Below, piece by piece: positions 9,817 to 18,686 of a stretch of 64,000 bases of DNA (position 1 is its first letter; each line of letters begins with the position of its first letter). A program made the position numbers and the translations under genes. Under the pieces are notes generated by a model. The model saw only the letters and a program-made list of their open reading frames with translations, ran no database searches and was not told the origin of the DNA. This stretch comes from Xanthomonas sp. XNM01 (GTDB lineage Bacteria > Pseudomonadota > Gammaproteobacteria > Xanthomonadales > Xanthomonadaceae). The DNA is taken from contig NZ_JACVAP010000002.1 of assembly GCF_014851915.1 (NCBI RefSeq), positions 248,001 to 312,000 on the forward strand, written 5' to 3'.

Positions 9817-10301
9817 CCCAGGCGAGGCCGCGAAGCGTCCCGGGGGGGGGGCACTTGTCGTTGCGGCCCGTGGCGGCGGCGCGTCTGGTGATGCAGTGCG
9901 CTGCGATTGCGGCGCCTGGTCACTGCCGGAACGAGTGGATGGAACCGGCACGGGCATGCGAGGTGTTCTCGCCGGGCCCCGGTCGTGCACGCCATGACGC
10001 GTGGGCGGCCTCTGGCCGGAGCACCCGCTGGCTCGCGGAGGTGAGGCGGGTCGGTTCCCGATGCGGAGCGCCGTGAGCCGCTGCCACGTGGTGGCGCCGT
10101 GGCGGTGGGCCCCGATCCGTCGTGCGGGCGTCAGGTCTGGCCTGGCAGCCGGCGACGCCCGCGATGTGCCGGACTGCCGACAGCTGCATCGGTGGTCAGG
10201 AGGCTGCATGCGAGCCTGTCCGCTGTACTCCCGAGGTGTGCAGCAGCCGGATGCAGCTCTACAATCGCCGGATTGGGTGAAGGGCCCGCAGGGAACATCG
10301 C
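9817..10301 (+). other. Gene-free stretch between mrp and dcd
   Basis: No frame here looks coding: the open frames are short, arginine/alanine-rich shadows of GC-rich DNA. It contains an uninterrupted run of ten G residues at 9842-9851 and, at its end, a TACAAT box (10260-10265) that may be the dcd -10. I see no RNA structure I can name. Confidence 0.6.
10260..10265 (+). promoter_or_regulatory. Possible -10 box of dcd
   Basis: TACAAT followed by CGCCGG, 36 bases before the dcd ATG. The same TANAAT-plus-GC-rich discriminator pattern occurs before rimO and prmB. There is no convincing -35. Confidence 0.4.
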
Positions 10302-10877
10302 ATGAGCATCAAGAGCGACCGCTGGATCCGCCGGATGGCCGAGCAGCAGGGCATGATCGAACCGTTCGAGCCGGGCCAGGTGAAGCATGCCGCCGACGGC
10401 CAGCGCATCGTCAGCTACGGCACCTCCAGCTACGGCTACGACGTGCGCTGCTCGCGCGAGTTCAAGGTGTTCACCAACATCAACTCGACGATCGTCGACC
10501 CCAAGCACTTCGACCCGAAGAGTTTCGTCGACATCGAGGCCGACGAGTGCATCATCCCGCCGAACAGCTTCGCGCTGGCGCGCACGGTCGAATACTTCCG
10601 CATTCCCCGCGACACGCTGGTGGTCTGCCTGGGCAAGAGCACGTATGCGCGCTGCGGCATCATCGTCAACGTGACCCCGCTCGAACCGGAGTGGGAAGGG
10701 CACGTGACCCTGGAGTTCTCCAACACCACGCCGCTGCCGGCGCGCATCTACGCGAACGAGGGCGTCGCCCAGATGCTGTTCTTCCAGTCCGATGCCGACG
10801 ACGTCTGCGAGACCTCGTACAAGGACCGGGGTGGCAAGTACCAGGGCCAGACCGGCGTGACCCTGCCCCGGACCTGA
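10302..10877 (+). CDS. dcd: dCTP deaminase
   Basis: Deaminates dCTP to dUTP, the main route to dUMP and hence thymidylate in proteobacteria. The 191-residue protein is full length and collinear with the family: [16 protein letters not shown] at the N-terminus, the nucleotide-binding KSTYARCGI, the catalytic-glutamate region [15 protein letters not shown] and a C-terminal [14 protein letters not shown] that closes over the substrate. The ATG at 10302 has GGGAA upstream. It stands alone with its own terminator. Confidence 0.98.
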   Translation: MSIKSDRWIRRMAEQQGMIEPFEPGQVKHAADGQRIVSYGTSSYGYDVRCSREFKVFTNINSTIVDPKHFDPKSFVDIEADECIIPPNSFALARTVEYFRIPRDTLVVCLGKSTYARCGIIVNVTPLEPEWEGHVTLEFSNTTPLPARIYANEGVAQMLFFQSDADDVCETSYKDRGGKYQGQTGVTLPRT

Positions 10878-10913
10878 GCGGCACGCTGGGGCGGTTTCGC
10901 CGTCGATGGCTGG

Positions 10914-10942
10914 AAAAGGCGCGGAGATTCCGCGCCTTTTTT
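10914..10942 (+). terminator. Intrinsic terminator of dcd
   Basis: A 12-bp perfect stem (AAAAGGCGCGGA / TCCGCGCCTTTT) with a GAT loop that runs into six T residues, 36 bases after the dcd stop. The A/T flanks would let it act in both directions, but no minus-strand gene needs it. Confidence 0.93.
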
Positions 10943-11246
10943 GTGTGGGCCGGTCTGCCGGCGCATGCGCGTGATCGCGTCGGAGGACGACCGCGTATCG
11001 CTGCCCCTTCACGTGTCCGCGTCGATTTCCATCGGCGGTCGGTCGGCCTGACGCGGTGCCGTCTCCGCGCCCGCGCTGCGGCACGATGGTGCCGGTGGCC
11101 AGCGCCGAGAAGACGTTCATCGGGCCCTGTCGGCCGGCCCCGGCCAGACGCTCAATGCGTTGCCAGAACCGGCCTCGGCCGTGACTGCATGTGCCGTGCG
11201 TGCCGTCGGCAGCATCCGGATCCCGATCCCGACGGGGCATCGCCGA
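10943..11246. other. Gene-free stretch after the dcd terminator
   Basis: About 300 bases between the dcd terminator and the end of a minus-strand mini-membrane-protein gene. Open frames are arginine-rich shadows, and I found no repeat, hairpin or promoter worth naming. Confidence 0.5.
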
Positions 11247-11432
11247 TCAGCAGTGCCTGCTGGCCGGATCGGCGGGCAGCAGCAGCTTGCCGATGCCGGC
11301 GGCGATCAGGAACGCCGGCCACCAGGTCGCCAGCAACTGCGCGGCATCGATGCCGGCCACGCCCAGGTTGTCCAGCAGGAACAGCGTGCCCAGCACGATC
11401 AGGACCAGGGCGGGAATCAGGCGGCGGTGCAT
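11247..11432 (-). CDS. Small two-helix membrane protein, DUF5668/LiaF-TM-like (copy 1)
   Basis: A 61-residue protein: RRLIPALVLIVLGTLFLLDNLG forms a first membrane segment, then WWPAFLIAAGIGKLLL a second. The spacing and the LDNLG...WWPAFLI motif match the LiaI/LiaF-type transmembrane domain (DUF5668), found in small envelope-stress-associated membrane proteins. The ATG at 11432 has GAGGA about 8 bases upstream. A paralogue lies on the same strand at 11770-11937, so this looks like a local duplication. Role unknown; by family it would sit in the inner membrane. Confidence 0.75.
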   Translation of the reverse strand: MHRRLIPALVLIVLGTLFLLDNLGVAGIDAAQLLATWWPAFLIAAGIGKLLLPADPASRHC

Positions 11433-11769
11433 TGTGGCGTCCTCGGGTGGTGTGACGTCATGGTGCGCCCGCCGTCGGGCTGGATCAGGTGCCGGAAGTC
11501 AATTTCCGGAGGCGACGGTCGTCATGTGTGCGCGGCCGGGTATCGCGAGGCAGCCGCGCGCCCGGATGCAGGCCGACGCACGGCGCGGTCGGACGTGGTT
11601 GCCGGCGACGGCCGGGGAGCGCAGGTCCACGGATGAGCTCCCTTCCGTGAAGGCCTGCGCTGCGGGGTCCGCAACGCGGCGGCAGGAAAAGCGCACATCG
11701 CCTGTCGTCGAGGATGGCTGCGCCTGATCTGGCGCCTGAAGATGGTCGCCGTGTCGGCGGCCGGGCGGC
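11433..11769. other. Gene-free spacer between two paralogous mini-membrane genes
   Basis: About 340 bases with no convincing gene. A minus-strand open frame (11499-11696) has poor composition and no recognisable features. The spacer has one clean inverted repeat, CCGGAA-N6-TTCCGG at 11492-11509, about 60 bases upstream of copy 1; it could be a protein-binding site. Confidence 0.5.
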
Positions 11770-11937
11770 CTACTTGCCGCGCTTGAGCAGCATGCCGACG
11801 CCGACCGCGACCAGGATCGCGGGCCACCAGGTGGCCAGGATGTTGCCGATGCCGCCGTCGATCCAGCCCAGGTTGCGGGCCAGGAAGAACAGGCCGACGC
11901 CGATCAGGATGAGTGCGGCAAGCAGGTTGGAGCTCAT
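11770..11937 (-). CDS. Small two-helix membrane protein, DUF5668/LiaF-TM-like (copy 2)
   Basis: A 55-residue gene. From the ATG at 11937 it reads MSSNLLAALILIGVGLFFLA, then RNLGWIDGG, a WWPAILVAVGVGMLL second helix and a KRGK end. It aligns along its whole length with the 61-residue protein at 11247-11432 (helix, xNLGxxxG, LATWWPA, helix), so the two are paralogues. The pattern is that of the DUF5668/LiaF transmembrane domain with a positive C-terminus. Function unknown. Confidence 0.75.
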   Translation of the reverse strand: MSSNLLAALILIGVGLFFLARNLGWIDGGIGNILATWWPAILVAVGVGMLLKRGK

Positions 11938-11968
11938 GGGGATCGGCGGGACGGCAGCGGTGGGATGC

Positions 11969-12382
11969 CTATGCTAGCCGCTGCCGCCAGCGTTCGGTAA
12001 GGGCCGCCAACGCGTCGGGGGCATGCCGCTGGGCCGCGCCGCTGCCCCAGACCGGACCCGGCCAGGCCGGGTCGCCCGCATGCCGGCCGACGATGTGCAC
12101 GTGCAGCTGCTGGACGATGTTGCCGAGCGCGCCGATGTTGAGCTTCTCCACGCCCGGTTCGCCACGCAGCAACTGCGAGACCTGGTTCAGCTCGGCCAGC
12201 AGCAGGCGCTGCTGCTTGCCATCCAGGTCGATCCATTCGCGCGCGCCGTCGACGCGCGGCACCAGCAGGAGCCAGGGGAAGCGGGTGTCGTCCATCAGGC
12301 GGACCTGCGACAGCGGGCCATCGGCGATGAAGATGCTGTCGGCAGCCAGGCGCGGATCGGGCTCGAAGGGAGTGACGGTCAT
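11969..12382 (-). CDS. HIT domain protein
   Basis: A 137-residue histidine-triad protein (nucleotide-binding hydrolase/transferase superfamily). The N-terminal half carries DTRFPWLLLVPRVDGAREW and the C-terminal half NIGALGNIVQQLHVHIVGRH followed by GDPAWPGPVWG. This is the usual proteobacterial HIT subclass in which the triad reads HVHIVGRH rather than HxHxHxx. The nucleotide substrate is not known for the subclass. The ATG at 12382 overlaps the stop of the upstream dienelactone-hydrolase-like gene by 4 bases (ATGA), so the two are translationally coupled. Confidence 0.92.
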   Translation of the reverse strand: MTVTPFEPDPRLAADSIFIADGPLSQVRLMDDTRFPWLLLVPRVDGAREWIDLDGKQQRLLLAELNQVSQLLRGEPGVEKLNIGALGNIVQQLHVHIVGRHAGDPAWPGPVWGSGAAQRHAPDALAALTERWRQRLA

Positions 12383-13092
12383 GCCAGGTGTTCCTCGAAA
12401 AAGGCCAGGCTCCGCCGCCGGGCCAGGTGTGCGCTGTCGGGATGCCAGGCACGGGGATCGACGTCGCGGTTGAAGGCGTGGCCGGCAGGGTAGACGAACT
12501 GCGGCATCGTCGGCAGGCGGGTGCGGTGGGAGGCAATCGCCGCCTCCGGGATCGATGCGTCGTCCTGGCCGAAATGGAACATCACCGGCGCCTTCGGCTG
12601 CTGCAGGAACGCGGACGATTCGGCATCCAGTGCGTCCATGACCTGCACGTTGCGCGCGCCGTAGTAGCTGACCGATGGCAGTCCCAGACGCAAGGCCGCC
12701 AGCAGCGCCACGCTCCCGCCCCAGCAGTAGCCGACGCTGCCCACCGCGATCGGTGCCTGCCGCGCGGCAAGGTGCGCACGCAGCCAGTCGGCGGCGGACG
12801 CGACGATGCCGGTGGCCGCCGCCAGACCAAGCGCGCCGACCAGTTCGCGGCCACGGGCGAAGCCGGCTTCGCTGTAGTCCAGTTCGACGCCGCGCTCGAT
12901 CGGGTCGAAGAACGCAGGCGCCAGCACCGCGTAACCTTCCGCGGCATACCCGTCGGCCACCGCCCGCATGTGCGCGTTGACGCCGAAGATCTCCTGGATC
13001 ACCACCAGGCCGCCTCGGGCCGGGCCGGTCGGATCCGCCTGCCAGGCGCCGATGCGGCCGCTGGGCGTATCGAACTGCAGCCACTGTCCCAT
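12379..13092 (-). CDS. Dienelactone hydrolase family protein
   Basis: A 237-residue alpha/beta hydrolase. It shows the family's early glutamate region (GLVVIQEIFGVNAHMRAVADGYA), the cysteine nucleophile in VGYCWGGSVAL, an aspartate in HFGQDDASIP and a histidine in YPAGHAFN, so the Cys-Asp-His triad is complete. The classical enzyme opens dienelactone in chloroaromatic breakdown; most chromosomal homologues have unknown ester substrates. The ATG at 13092 has GAGG upstream, and a GATAAT box at 13125-13130 on this strand may be its -10. It is the first gene of a two-gene unit with the HIT gene. Confidence 0.93.
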   Translation of the reverse strand: MGQWLQFDTPSGRIGAWQADPTGPARGGLVVIQEIFGVNAHMRAVADGYAAEGYAVLAPAFFDPIERGVELDYSEAGFARGRELVGALGLAAATGIVASAADWLRAHLAARQAPIAVGSVGYCWGGSVALLAALRLGLPSVSYYGARNVQVMDALDAESSAFLQQPKAPVMFHFGQDDASIPEAAIASHRTRLPTMPQFVYPAGHAFNRDVDPRAWHPDSAHLARRRSLAFFEEHLA

Positions 13093-13432
13093 GGAGTCGC
13101 CTCGCTGTGCCGGGTAGGGCGGCCATTATCGGCGGCTGGCGTTGCAGGGCAGTGAGCGGCGGACCCCCGGAGCTGCCGTGGCCGCCGGAGCCGCGCTCGG
13201 CACCGGTGGCACCACATTGGAGTTCCATCTGGTGGAACGTGGACATGGACGGTGCGGCGGGGATGTCGGCGCCGTGGTACGGGATGCCGCGAGCCTGTTC
13301 CGGGCGGCCTGTGCCATACCGCGTCGTGCGGCGTCATGCCGGCCAGGCTGAACACGCGCCCCGGTCCACCTGCGCCGACCGTTCTATAATCCGCGCCCTC
13401 TGGCCCCAGGCCCTCCACGTACCCAGGCCCCC
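13093..13432. other. Divergent intergenic region upstream of rimO
   Basis: About 340 bases between the divergent dienelactone-hydrolase-like gene and rimO, with no gene. It holds a minus-strand GATAAT box (13125-13130), a plus-strand TATAAT box (13385-13390) and a perfect inverted repeat GTTCCA-N5-TGGAAC at 13222-13238. Confidence 0.55.
13385..13390 (+). promoter_or_regulatory. Likely -10 box of rimO
   Basis: A perfect TATAAT followed by CCGCGCCC, 43 bases before the rimO ATG. The region 17 bases upstream is GC-rich with no -35 match, as is common for the other promoters here. Confidence 0.5.
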
Positions 13433-14794
13433 ATGTCCCAGCTGAACCCCCGGGTCGGCTTCGTCAGCCTCGGCTGCCCGAAAGCCCTCGTCGACTCCGA
13501 ACGCATCCTCACCCAGCTGCGGGTCGAGGGCTACGACATCGTCCCCAGCTACGACGACGCCGACGTGGTGGTGGTCAACACCTGCGGCTTCATCGACTCG
13601 GCCGTGGCCGAATCGCTGGACGCGATCGGCGAGGCGATGAACGAGAACGGCAAGGTCATCGTCACCGGCTGCCTGGGCAAGCGCTCGGAACTGATCCGCG
13701 AGCAGTACCCGGACGTGCTGGCGATTTCCGGCCCCCAGGACTACGGCAGCGTGATGGAAGCGGTGCACGCGGCGCTGCCGCCGAAGCACGATCCCTTCAT
13801 CGACCTGGTGCCCGACTACGGCCTGAAACTGACCCCGCAGCACTACGCGTACCTGAAGATTTCCGAGGGCTGCAACCACCGCTGCAGCTTCTGCATCATT
13901 CCGTCGATGCGCGGCGATCTGGTGTCGCGTCCGGTCGACGAGGTGCTGCGCGAGGCCGAGCGTCTGGTCAAGGGCGGCGTGCGCGAGCTGCTGATCGTGT
14001 CGCAGGACACCTCGGCCTACGGTGTCGACCTGAAGTACGCGGCGCGCACCTGGCGCGGCCGCGAGTACCAGACCCGGATGAAGGCGCTGTGCGAAGGCCT
14101 GTCCGAGCTGGACGCCTGGTCGCGCCTGCACTATGTCTATCCATACCCGCACGTCGACGACGTGATCCCGCTGATGGCCGAAGGCAAGGTGCTGCCGTAC
14201 CTGGACATTCCGTTCCAGCATGCCAGCCCGCGGATCCTGCGGTTGATGAAGCGGCCGGGCGCGGTCGAGAAGACGCTGGAGCGCGTGCAGCGCTGGCGCG
14301 CGATGTGCCCGGAACTGACACTGCGCTCGACCTTCATCGTCGGCTTCCCCGGCGAGACCGAGGCCGAGTTCGAGCAGCTGCTCGACTTCCTCGACGAGGC
14401 GCAGCTGGACCGCGTCGGCGCGTTCGCCTATTCGCCGGTCGATGGCGCCGCCGCCAACGACCTGCCGGGTGCGGTGCCCGAGGAGGTCAAGCAGGAGCGG
14501 CTGGCCCGCTTCATGGAGCGCCAGGGCGAGATCTCCGCCGCGCGGCTGGAAGCCAAGGTCGGTACCGTGCAGCGCTGCCTGGTCGACCTGGTGGACGGCG
14601 AGCTGGCGATCGCGCGTTCGATGGCCGATGCGCCGGAGATCGACGGCACCGTGCAGATCCAGGACGGCCGCGACGCCGGCCTGCAGCCGGGCGAGTTCGT
14701 CGACGTGCGGATCATGGGCAGCGACGAACACGACCTGTACGGCGAGGTCGAGTACAACGGCGACGCCGGGGCGCTGGACCTGCGCGTGCTCTGA
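13433..14794 (+). CDS. rimO: Ribosomal protein S12 methylthiotransferase RimO
   Basis: A radical-SAM enzyme that adds a methylthio group to the conserved Asp of ribosomal protein S12. The 453-residue protein has the N-terminal UPF0004 domain with its three cluster cysteines ([29 protein letters not shown]), the radical-SAM motif [15 protein letters not shown] at about residues 145-159, and a C-terminal TRAM domain (after about 385). The IIPSMRG continuation favours RimO over the tRNA enzyme MiaB. The gene is monocistronic and convergent with the degV-like gene. Confidence 0.97.
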   Translation: MSQLNPRVGFVSLGCPKALVDSERILTQLRVEGYDIVPSYDDADVVVVNTCGFIDSAVAESLDAIGEAMNENGKVIVTGCLGKRSELIREQYPDVLAISGPQDYGSVMEAVHAALPPKHDPFIDLVPDYGLKLTPQHYAYLKISEGCNHRCSFCIIPSMRGDLVSRPVDEVLREAERLVKGGVRELLIVSQDTSAYGVDLKYAARTWRGREYQTRMKALCEGLSELDAWSRLHYVYPYPHVDDVIPLMAEGKVLPYLDIPFQHASPRILRLMKRPGAVEKTLERVQRWRAMCPELTLRSTFIVGFPGETEAEFEQLLDFLDEAQLDRVGAFAYSPVDGAAANDLPGAVPEEVKQERLARFMERQGEISAARLEAKVGTVQRCLVDLVDGELAIARSMADAPEIDGTVQIQDGRDAGLQPGEFVDVRIMGSDEHDLYGEVEYNGDAGALDLRVL

Positions 14795-14858
14795 CCCGCA
14801 CGCGCGTGACCGTCGTGCCGCAGGCGGCATGACGGCGATGGCCGGGTCGGCGCTCGTG

Positions 14859-14881
14859 GCCGCGCGGTGAATCCGCGCGGC
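14859..14881. terminator. GC hairpin between convergent rimO and degV-like genes
   Basis: A perfect 9-bp stem GCCGCGCGG / CCGCGCGGC with a TGAAT loop, sitting 65 bases after rimO and 5 bases after the degV-like stop. It lacks a T tract on either strand, so bidirectional termination is only a possibility. Confidence 0.35.
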
Positions 14882-14885
14882 GAGG

Positions 14886-15896
14886 TCAGGGCGTGTCGCT
14901 GTGTTCGGGGCCTGAGAAGGCCAGCGTCAGGCCGCCGGGGCCGATGTTCATCATTCCGGTGATGCTCATCTGCAGCACATGCAGGGCCACGCCGTGGCTC
15001 TTGCAGGTGGTGCTCAGCCGCAGGAATTCCGGAATTCCGGCGATATCGTCCAGCGGGCCGGCATAGGAGAGGAGCACGTGCGGCGTGTACAGGCCGCCGG
15101 CGACCTTGCCCGCGGCGAAGGCGAACAGCCGGCCCCAGGCTTCGATGCGCCCGCGGCACTTGAGCACCGGCGTGGTATCGCCGTGATGACCGCGGATGAT
15201 CGGCTTGATGTCGAGCGCGCCGCCGAGCAGCGCGCTGAGCAGGTTGATGCTGCGGTCGCCACGCACGCGCGAGCGGGTCCGCGCGTAGCCCAGATCGTCG
15301 GGTACGTAGTAGGTGTAGGTGCCGTCGATGATGCGCGACAGCGCTTCGCGGATGTCCCTGGGTGGCAACTGTCCGCGCAGCATGTCGCGCAGCGCCATCG
15401 CCGGGATGCCCGAGCCGGCGAACATGTTGCGCGTGTCGATCACGCGGAGCTGGAACGGCCGGCGTATCTCGGCCGCGCCGCGCATCCCGCGGATCTGGTT
15501 GAGCGCGAGCGTGCTGCCCTCGGTGGCCGCGTCGTGGATCGGGCTGCGGCTGGCGGTGATGGTCAGGCAGTAGACCGAGTCGTAATCCAGCGCGAAGCGT
15601 TCGACGAAGAACGCGCGCATCTGCTCGGCGTCCAGTGGCATCGACTGCCCGGCCGCACCTTCGCCGTTGCCGTTCTCGCGCATGTAGCGCGCGCTCGCGT
15701 CGGGGTCGTGCCGGTCCACGTAGGTGGACGCTCCGATCCGGATCGGAATCGGGATCACCGCCACATCGGGATCGGCCAGGAAATCGGTTGAGACGTCGCA
15801 GGACGCATCGATGACGATGCCGGTGCGCAGCGGAGGACTGGCGGCGGGCGCAGTCCGGGTGACGGGTGTGGCAACGGCGGGGTCCGGGGCCGACAT
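14886..15896 (-). CDS. DegV family fatty-acid-binding protein
   Basis: A 336-residue DegV-type protein (two-domain EDD fold that binds a fatty acid; in Gram-positives the family, as FakB, presents fatty acids to a kinase). Matching features are GIVIDASCDVSTDFL near the N-terminus, VIPIPIRIG, SVYCLTITASRSPIHDAA, RVIDTRNMFAGSGIPAM, and the SALLGGALDIKPII segment after the interdomain link. I start at the ATG at 15896 because GGGAGA lies 6-8 bases upstream; the frame continues open above it without coding character. No FakA kinase is in the window. Confidence 0.9.
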   Translation of the reverse strand: MSAPDPAVATPVTRTAPAASPPLRTGIVIDASCDVSTDFLADPDVAVIPIPIRIGASTYVDRHDPDASARYMRENGNGEGAAGQSMPLDAEQMRAFFVERFALDYDSVYCLTITASRSPIHDAATEGSTLALNQIRGMRGAAEIRRPFQLRVIDTRNMFAGSGIPAMALRDMLRGQLPPRDIREALSRIIDGTYTYYVPDDLGYARTRSRVRGDRSINLLSALLGGALDIKPIIRGHHGDTTPVLKCRGRIEAWGRLFAFAAGKVAGGLYTPHVLLSYAGPLDDIAGIPEFLRLSTTCKSHGVALHVLQMSITGMMNIGPGGLTLAFSGPEHSDTP

Positions 15897-16099
15897 GTGT
15901 TCTCTCCCTTGAATACATGTGCAGTGAGGCGCCGGATAGAAACCACGCACGGATGCGAGCGTCAACTGCGCCTGCATACGCCCGCGTGCGGTTCGGCCCA
16001 ATGCCTTGATTCCACGATCCGCACGGTCGCCCCGCATGCGCCTGCGTATGTGCGCACTGCGCGGTTCGCACGCTGCGTGGTGGCCTGCGCCGGACGTTG

Positions 16100-16606
16100 T
16101 CAGGCGGACGGATACTCGACCGCGACCACTGCGAACCGGGTCGGTCCGGCGGGCAGGTCGGCCGCGAATTCGTCGTCGATGCGCTTCTTCAGCAGGGCGC
16201 GCGCGAGCGGCGAATCGATGCTGATGTACCCGCGCGCGGCGTCGGTCTCGTCGGGGCCGACGATGCGGTAATGCAGCAGGTCGCCGCTGGCCAGGTTCTC
16301 CAGTTCGACCTGCGCGCCGAAGAACACCGCCTCGCGGTCGGACGGCGCGCTGTCCACCACGCGCAGCGCAGGCAGGCGCTTGCTGAGGTAGCGTACGCGC
16401 CGGTCGATCTCGCCGAGCTGCTTCTTGCGGTAGGTGTACTCGGCGTTCTCCGACCGGTCGCCTTCGGCGGCGGCGGCCGCCAGCGCCTTGACCACCTCGG
16501 GCCGGCGTACCCGCCAGAGCTCGTCGAGCTCGGCCTTGAGCCGGTCGTGGCCTTCGCGCGTGATCAGCGCGGTGCTTTTTTCCGGGGGCGGACGCCAGCG
16601 CGACAT
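16100..16606 (-). CDS. greB: Transcription elongation factor GreB
   Basis: Enters the RNA polymerase secondary channel and stimulates cleavage of backtracked RNA. The 168-residue protein begins with a 15-residue GreB-type extension before [19 protein letters not shown]. It contains the coiled-coil tip acidic segment [20 protein letters not shown] (Asp and Glu at the tip) and the FKBP-like C-terminal domain ([23 protein letters not shown]). Its ATG directly follows the stop of the upstream NlpE-like gene (TGAATG), so it is probably co-translated with it. Confidence 0.96.
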   Translation of the reverse strand: MSRWRPPPEKSTALITREGHDRLKAELDELWRVRRPEVVKALAAAAAEGDRSENAEYTYRKKQLGEIDRRVRYLSKRLPALRVVDSAPSDREAVFFGAQVELENLASGDLLHYRIVGPDETDAARGYISIDSPLARALLKKRIDDEFAADLPAGPTRFAVVAVEYPSA

Positions 16607-17080
16607 TCAGCGGGCCTGCGCGCCGGGCAGGACACGATGCAGGCTGCGCCCGCGTGGATCGGCGACCGGTTCGATGCAGCTGCCGTCGGCGAGCACCAGC
16701 AGCGCGTCCGACGCGAGCGCGAACGCATGGCCGGACAGCGTCAGTCGATCGGGCTGGGCCAGCTGAACGCAGGTGCCGTTCCAGGTGATCGACCAGATGC
16801 CATGCTCGACCGGCAGCGCCTGCATCGTCGCCACGCAATGCGCCTGCAGCGCATAGGTGCCGTCGTCGTGCAGCTGCAGCAGCGCGTCCGCGCGGGTGCA
16901 ACCGTCCAATGGCAGGCTGCCGAAGTAGCCGCCTGCCAGCCGGTCGCGCGCACCGCGGTCGTCGGGAGGTGTGCCTTCCTGCGCGGCCGCGGTGGCGGCG
17001 ACACCGAGGAGCAGCACCGCCAGCCCTCGGTGGAACGGCCGCGTGGGCGGCGTCCGCCGGCGATCAGCGACGCCGGCCAC
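16607..17080 (-). CDS. NlpE-like small secreted protein
   Basis: A 157-residue protein. I use the GTG at 17080, which has GGAGGG 7 bases upstream inside the 3' end of the preceding ATPase gene and gives a usable signal peptide (FHRGLAVLLLGVAATAAAQ). The mature part GGYFGSLPLDGCTRADALLQ, then LHDDGTYALQAHCV and GIWSITWNGTCVQL resembles the N-terminal barrel of NlpE (copper/surface-sensing lipoprotein), but no lipobox cysteine is present, so it would be periplasmic rather than lipidated. It overlaps the herA-like gene by 17 bases and abuts greB. The start codon is the least certain part. Confidence 0.65.
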   Translation of the reverse strand: MAGVADRRRTPPTRPFHRGLAVLLLGVAATAAAQEGTPPDDRGARDRLAGGYFGSLPLDGCTRADALLQLHDDGTYALQAHCVATMQALPVEHGIWSITWNGTCVQLAQPDRLTLSGHAFALASDALLVLADGSCIEPVADPRGRSLHRVLPGAQAR

Positions 17081-18566
17081 CGAGCAGCCCTCCGAGCAGT
17101 CCACGTACGATCTGGTTGGTGATGGTGCGGGCCGCCTGCTTGGCAGAGGCTTCGACCACGCCCTGGCGACGGCCATTGCCGAACAGGACATCGCGTACTG
17201 TCCCACCGATGCCGGTCCCGGCGGGCTGCGGGGCTGGCGTCTGGCGTCCGGCCGCCGGTGGCGCCTTGGCCGCATCGGTGGTGGCCTGCGCACGCGCGGC
17301 CAGCCGTTCGGCCGCCGACTCGCGGTTGACCGGTGTGTCGTAGCGGGCACCGACCGGACTGCCGGCGCGGACCTGGGTCCGCTCGGCTTCGGTGATCGCC
17401 CCCATCCGGCAGCGCGGCGGCGCGATCTTCGTGTGCTGCACCGGCGAGGGAATGCCCTTGTCCTGCAGTGTGGACACCAGCGCCTCGCCGGTGCCCAGCT
17501 GCGACAGCGTCGCGGTCACATCCAGCTTCGGGTTGGGGACGAAGGTCTCGGCTACGATGCGCACCGCCTTCTGGTCGCGGGGGGTGAAGGCGCGCAGCGC
17601 GTGCTGGACGCGGTTGCCGAGTTGGCCGAGCACATTGGCCGGCACGTCGTCGGGGAACTGCGAGCAGAAGTACACGCCGACGCCCTTGGAGCGGATCAGG
17701 CGCACGACCTGCTCGATCCGCTGCTGCAGTCCGGCCGGCGCATCGTCGAACAGCAGGTGCGCTTCGTCGAACACGAACACCAGCTTCGGCTTCTCCAGGT
17801 CGCCGACCTCGGGCAGGGTCTCGAACAGTTCCGACAGCAGCCACAGCAGGAAGGTCGCGTACAGCCGCGGCTTGAGCACCAGCTGGGTCGCGGCGAGGAT
17901 GCCGATGACACCGCGGCCGTCGTGGTTGACCCGCATCAGGTCGTTCAGCTCCAGCGCCGGTTCGCCGAAGAAGCCATCGCCGCCGTCCTGTTCCAGACGC
18001 AGCAGGGCGCGCTGGATCGCCGCGATCGACGGCGCGCTGACAAGTCCATACTCCGACGAGACCGCCTTGCGCTCCTCGGCGACCAGACCGAGCAGGGCGC
18101 GCAGGTCGTCCAGGTCGAGCAGCAGCAGGCCGCGGTCGTCGGCGAGCTTGAACACGATGTCGAGCACGCCGGCCTGGGTGTCGTTGAGTTCCAGCACGCG
18201 CGCCAGCAGGGTCGGGCCCATCTCGCTGACCGTGGTCCGCACCGGGTGGCCGAGCTTGCCGTACAGGTCCCAGAACACGACCGGGCTGGCCGCCGGCGCG
18301 TAGTCGGCCACGCCGGTTTCCGCCGCGCGCTGCAGCAGCTTCTCGCCGCCGGCACCCGGCATCGCCAGGCCGGCCACGTCGCCCTTCACGTCGGCCATGA
18401 ACACCGGCACGCCGATCCGCGAGAATCCTTCGGCCAGGGTCATCAGGGTGACGGTCTTGCCGGTGCCGGTGGCGCCGGCGACCAGACCATGGCGGTTGCC
18501 CAGTGCCGGCAGCAGGGTGACCGGGACGTCGTCGGTGAGGCCCTTGCCCAGCAGGATCGGATCCAT
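17064..18566 (-). CDS. HerA-like P-loop ATPase, DUF853 family
   Basis: A 500-residue FtsK/HerA-superfamily ATPase. The N-terminus DPILLGKGLTDDVPVTLLPA precedes Walker A GATGTGKT (about residues 31-38); Walker B is KLVFVFDEAHLLF, followed by an arginine-finger-type segment (LIRSKGVGVYFCSQFPDDVP). The C-terminal 100 residues are Ala/Gln/Pro-rich, then a basic, glycine-rich end (RGLLGGLLGGRRR). The family is widespread in proteobacteria, and its role is poorly defined (a DNA-translocase-like activity is assumed from the fold). It is first in a tight unit with an NlpE-like gene and greB, and divergent from the transglycosylase gene. Confidence 0.92.
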   Translation of the reverse strand: MDPILLGKGLTDDVPVTLLPALGNRHGLVAGATGTGKTVTLMTLAEGFSRIGVPVFMADVKGDVAGLAMPGAGGEKLLQRAAETGVADYAPAASPVVFWDLYGKLGHPVRTTVSEMGPTLLARVLELNDTQAGVLDIVFKLADDRGLLLLDLDDLRALLGLVAEERKAVSSEYGLVSAPSIAAIQRALLRLEQDGGDGFFGEPALELNDLMRVNHDGRGVIGILAATQLVLKPRLYATFLLWLLSELFETLPEVGDLEKPKLVFVFDEAHLLFDDAPAGLQQRIEQVVRLIRSKGVGVYFCSQFPDDVPANVLGQLGNRVQHALRAFTPRDQKAVRIVAETFVPNPKLDVTATLSQLGTGEALVSTLQDKGIPSPVQHTKIAPPRCRMGAITEAERTQVRAGSPVGARYDTPVNRESAAERLAARAQATTDAAKAPPAAGRQTPAPQPAGTGIGGTVRDVLFGNGRRQGVVEASAKQAARTITNQIVRGLLGGLLGGRRR

Positions 18567-18686
18567 GGCGCGTCTCGCGTGAAGTCGTCGGCCGATTCTA
18601 AGCGAGCGAATGCCGGCGGCGAGGCGGCTTGCCGCTGCGCCGCCGTCGCCGCTACCCTGCCGGTCGCACCGCCGACCGCCTGCCTG

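Noticed and set aside
11499-11696. A 65-codon minus-strand frame between the two mini-membrane genes
   Set aside because: No ribosome site, no similarity to its neighbours and a composition like other shadows.
13210-13226. A TGGCAC-N5-TTGG match resembling a sigma54 promoter upstream of rimO
   Set aside because: The invariant GC at -12 is missing (GA at that place), and a TATAAT box nearer the gene explains transcription better.
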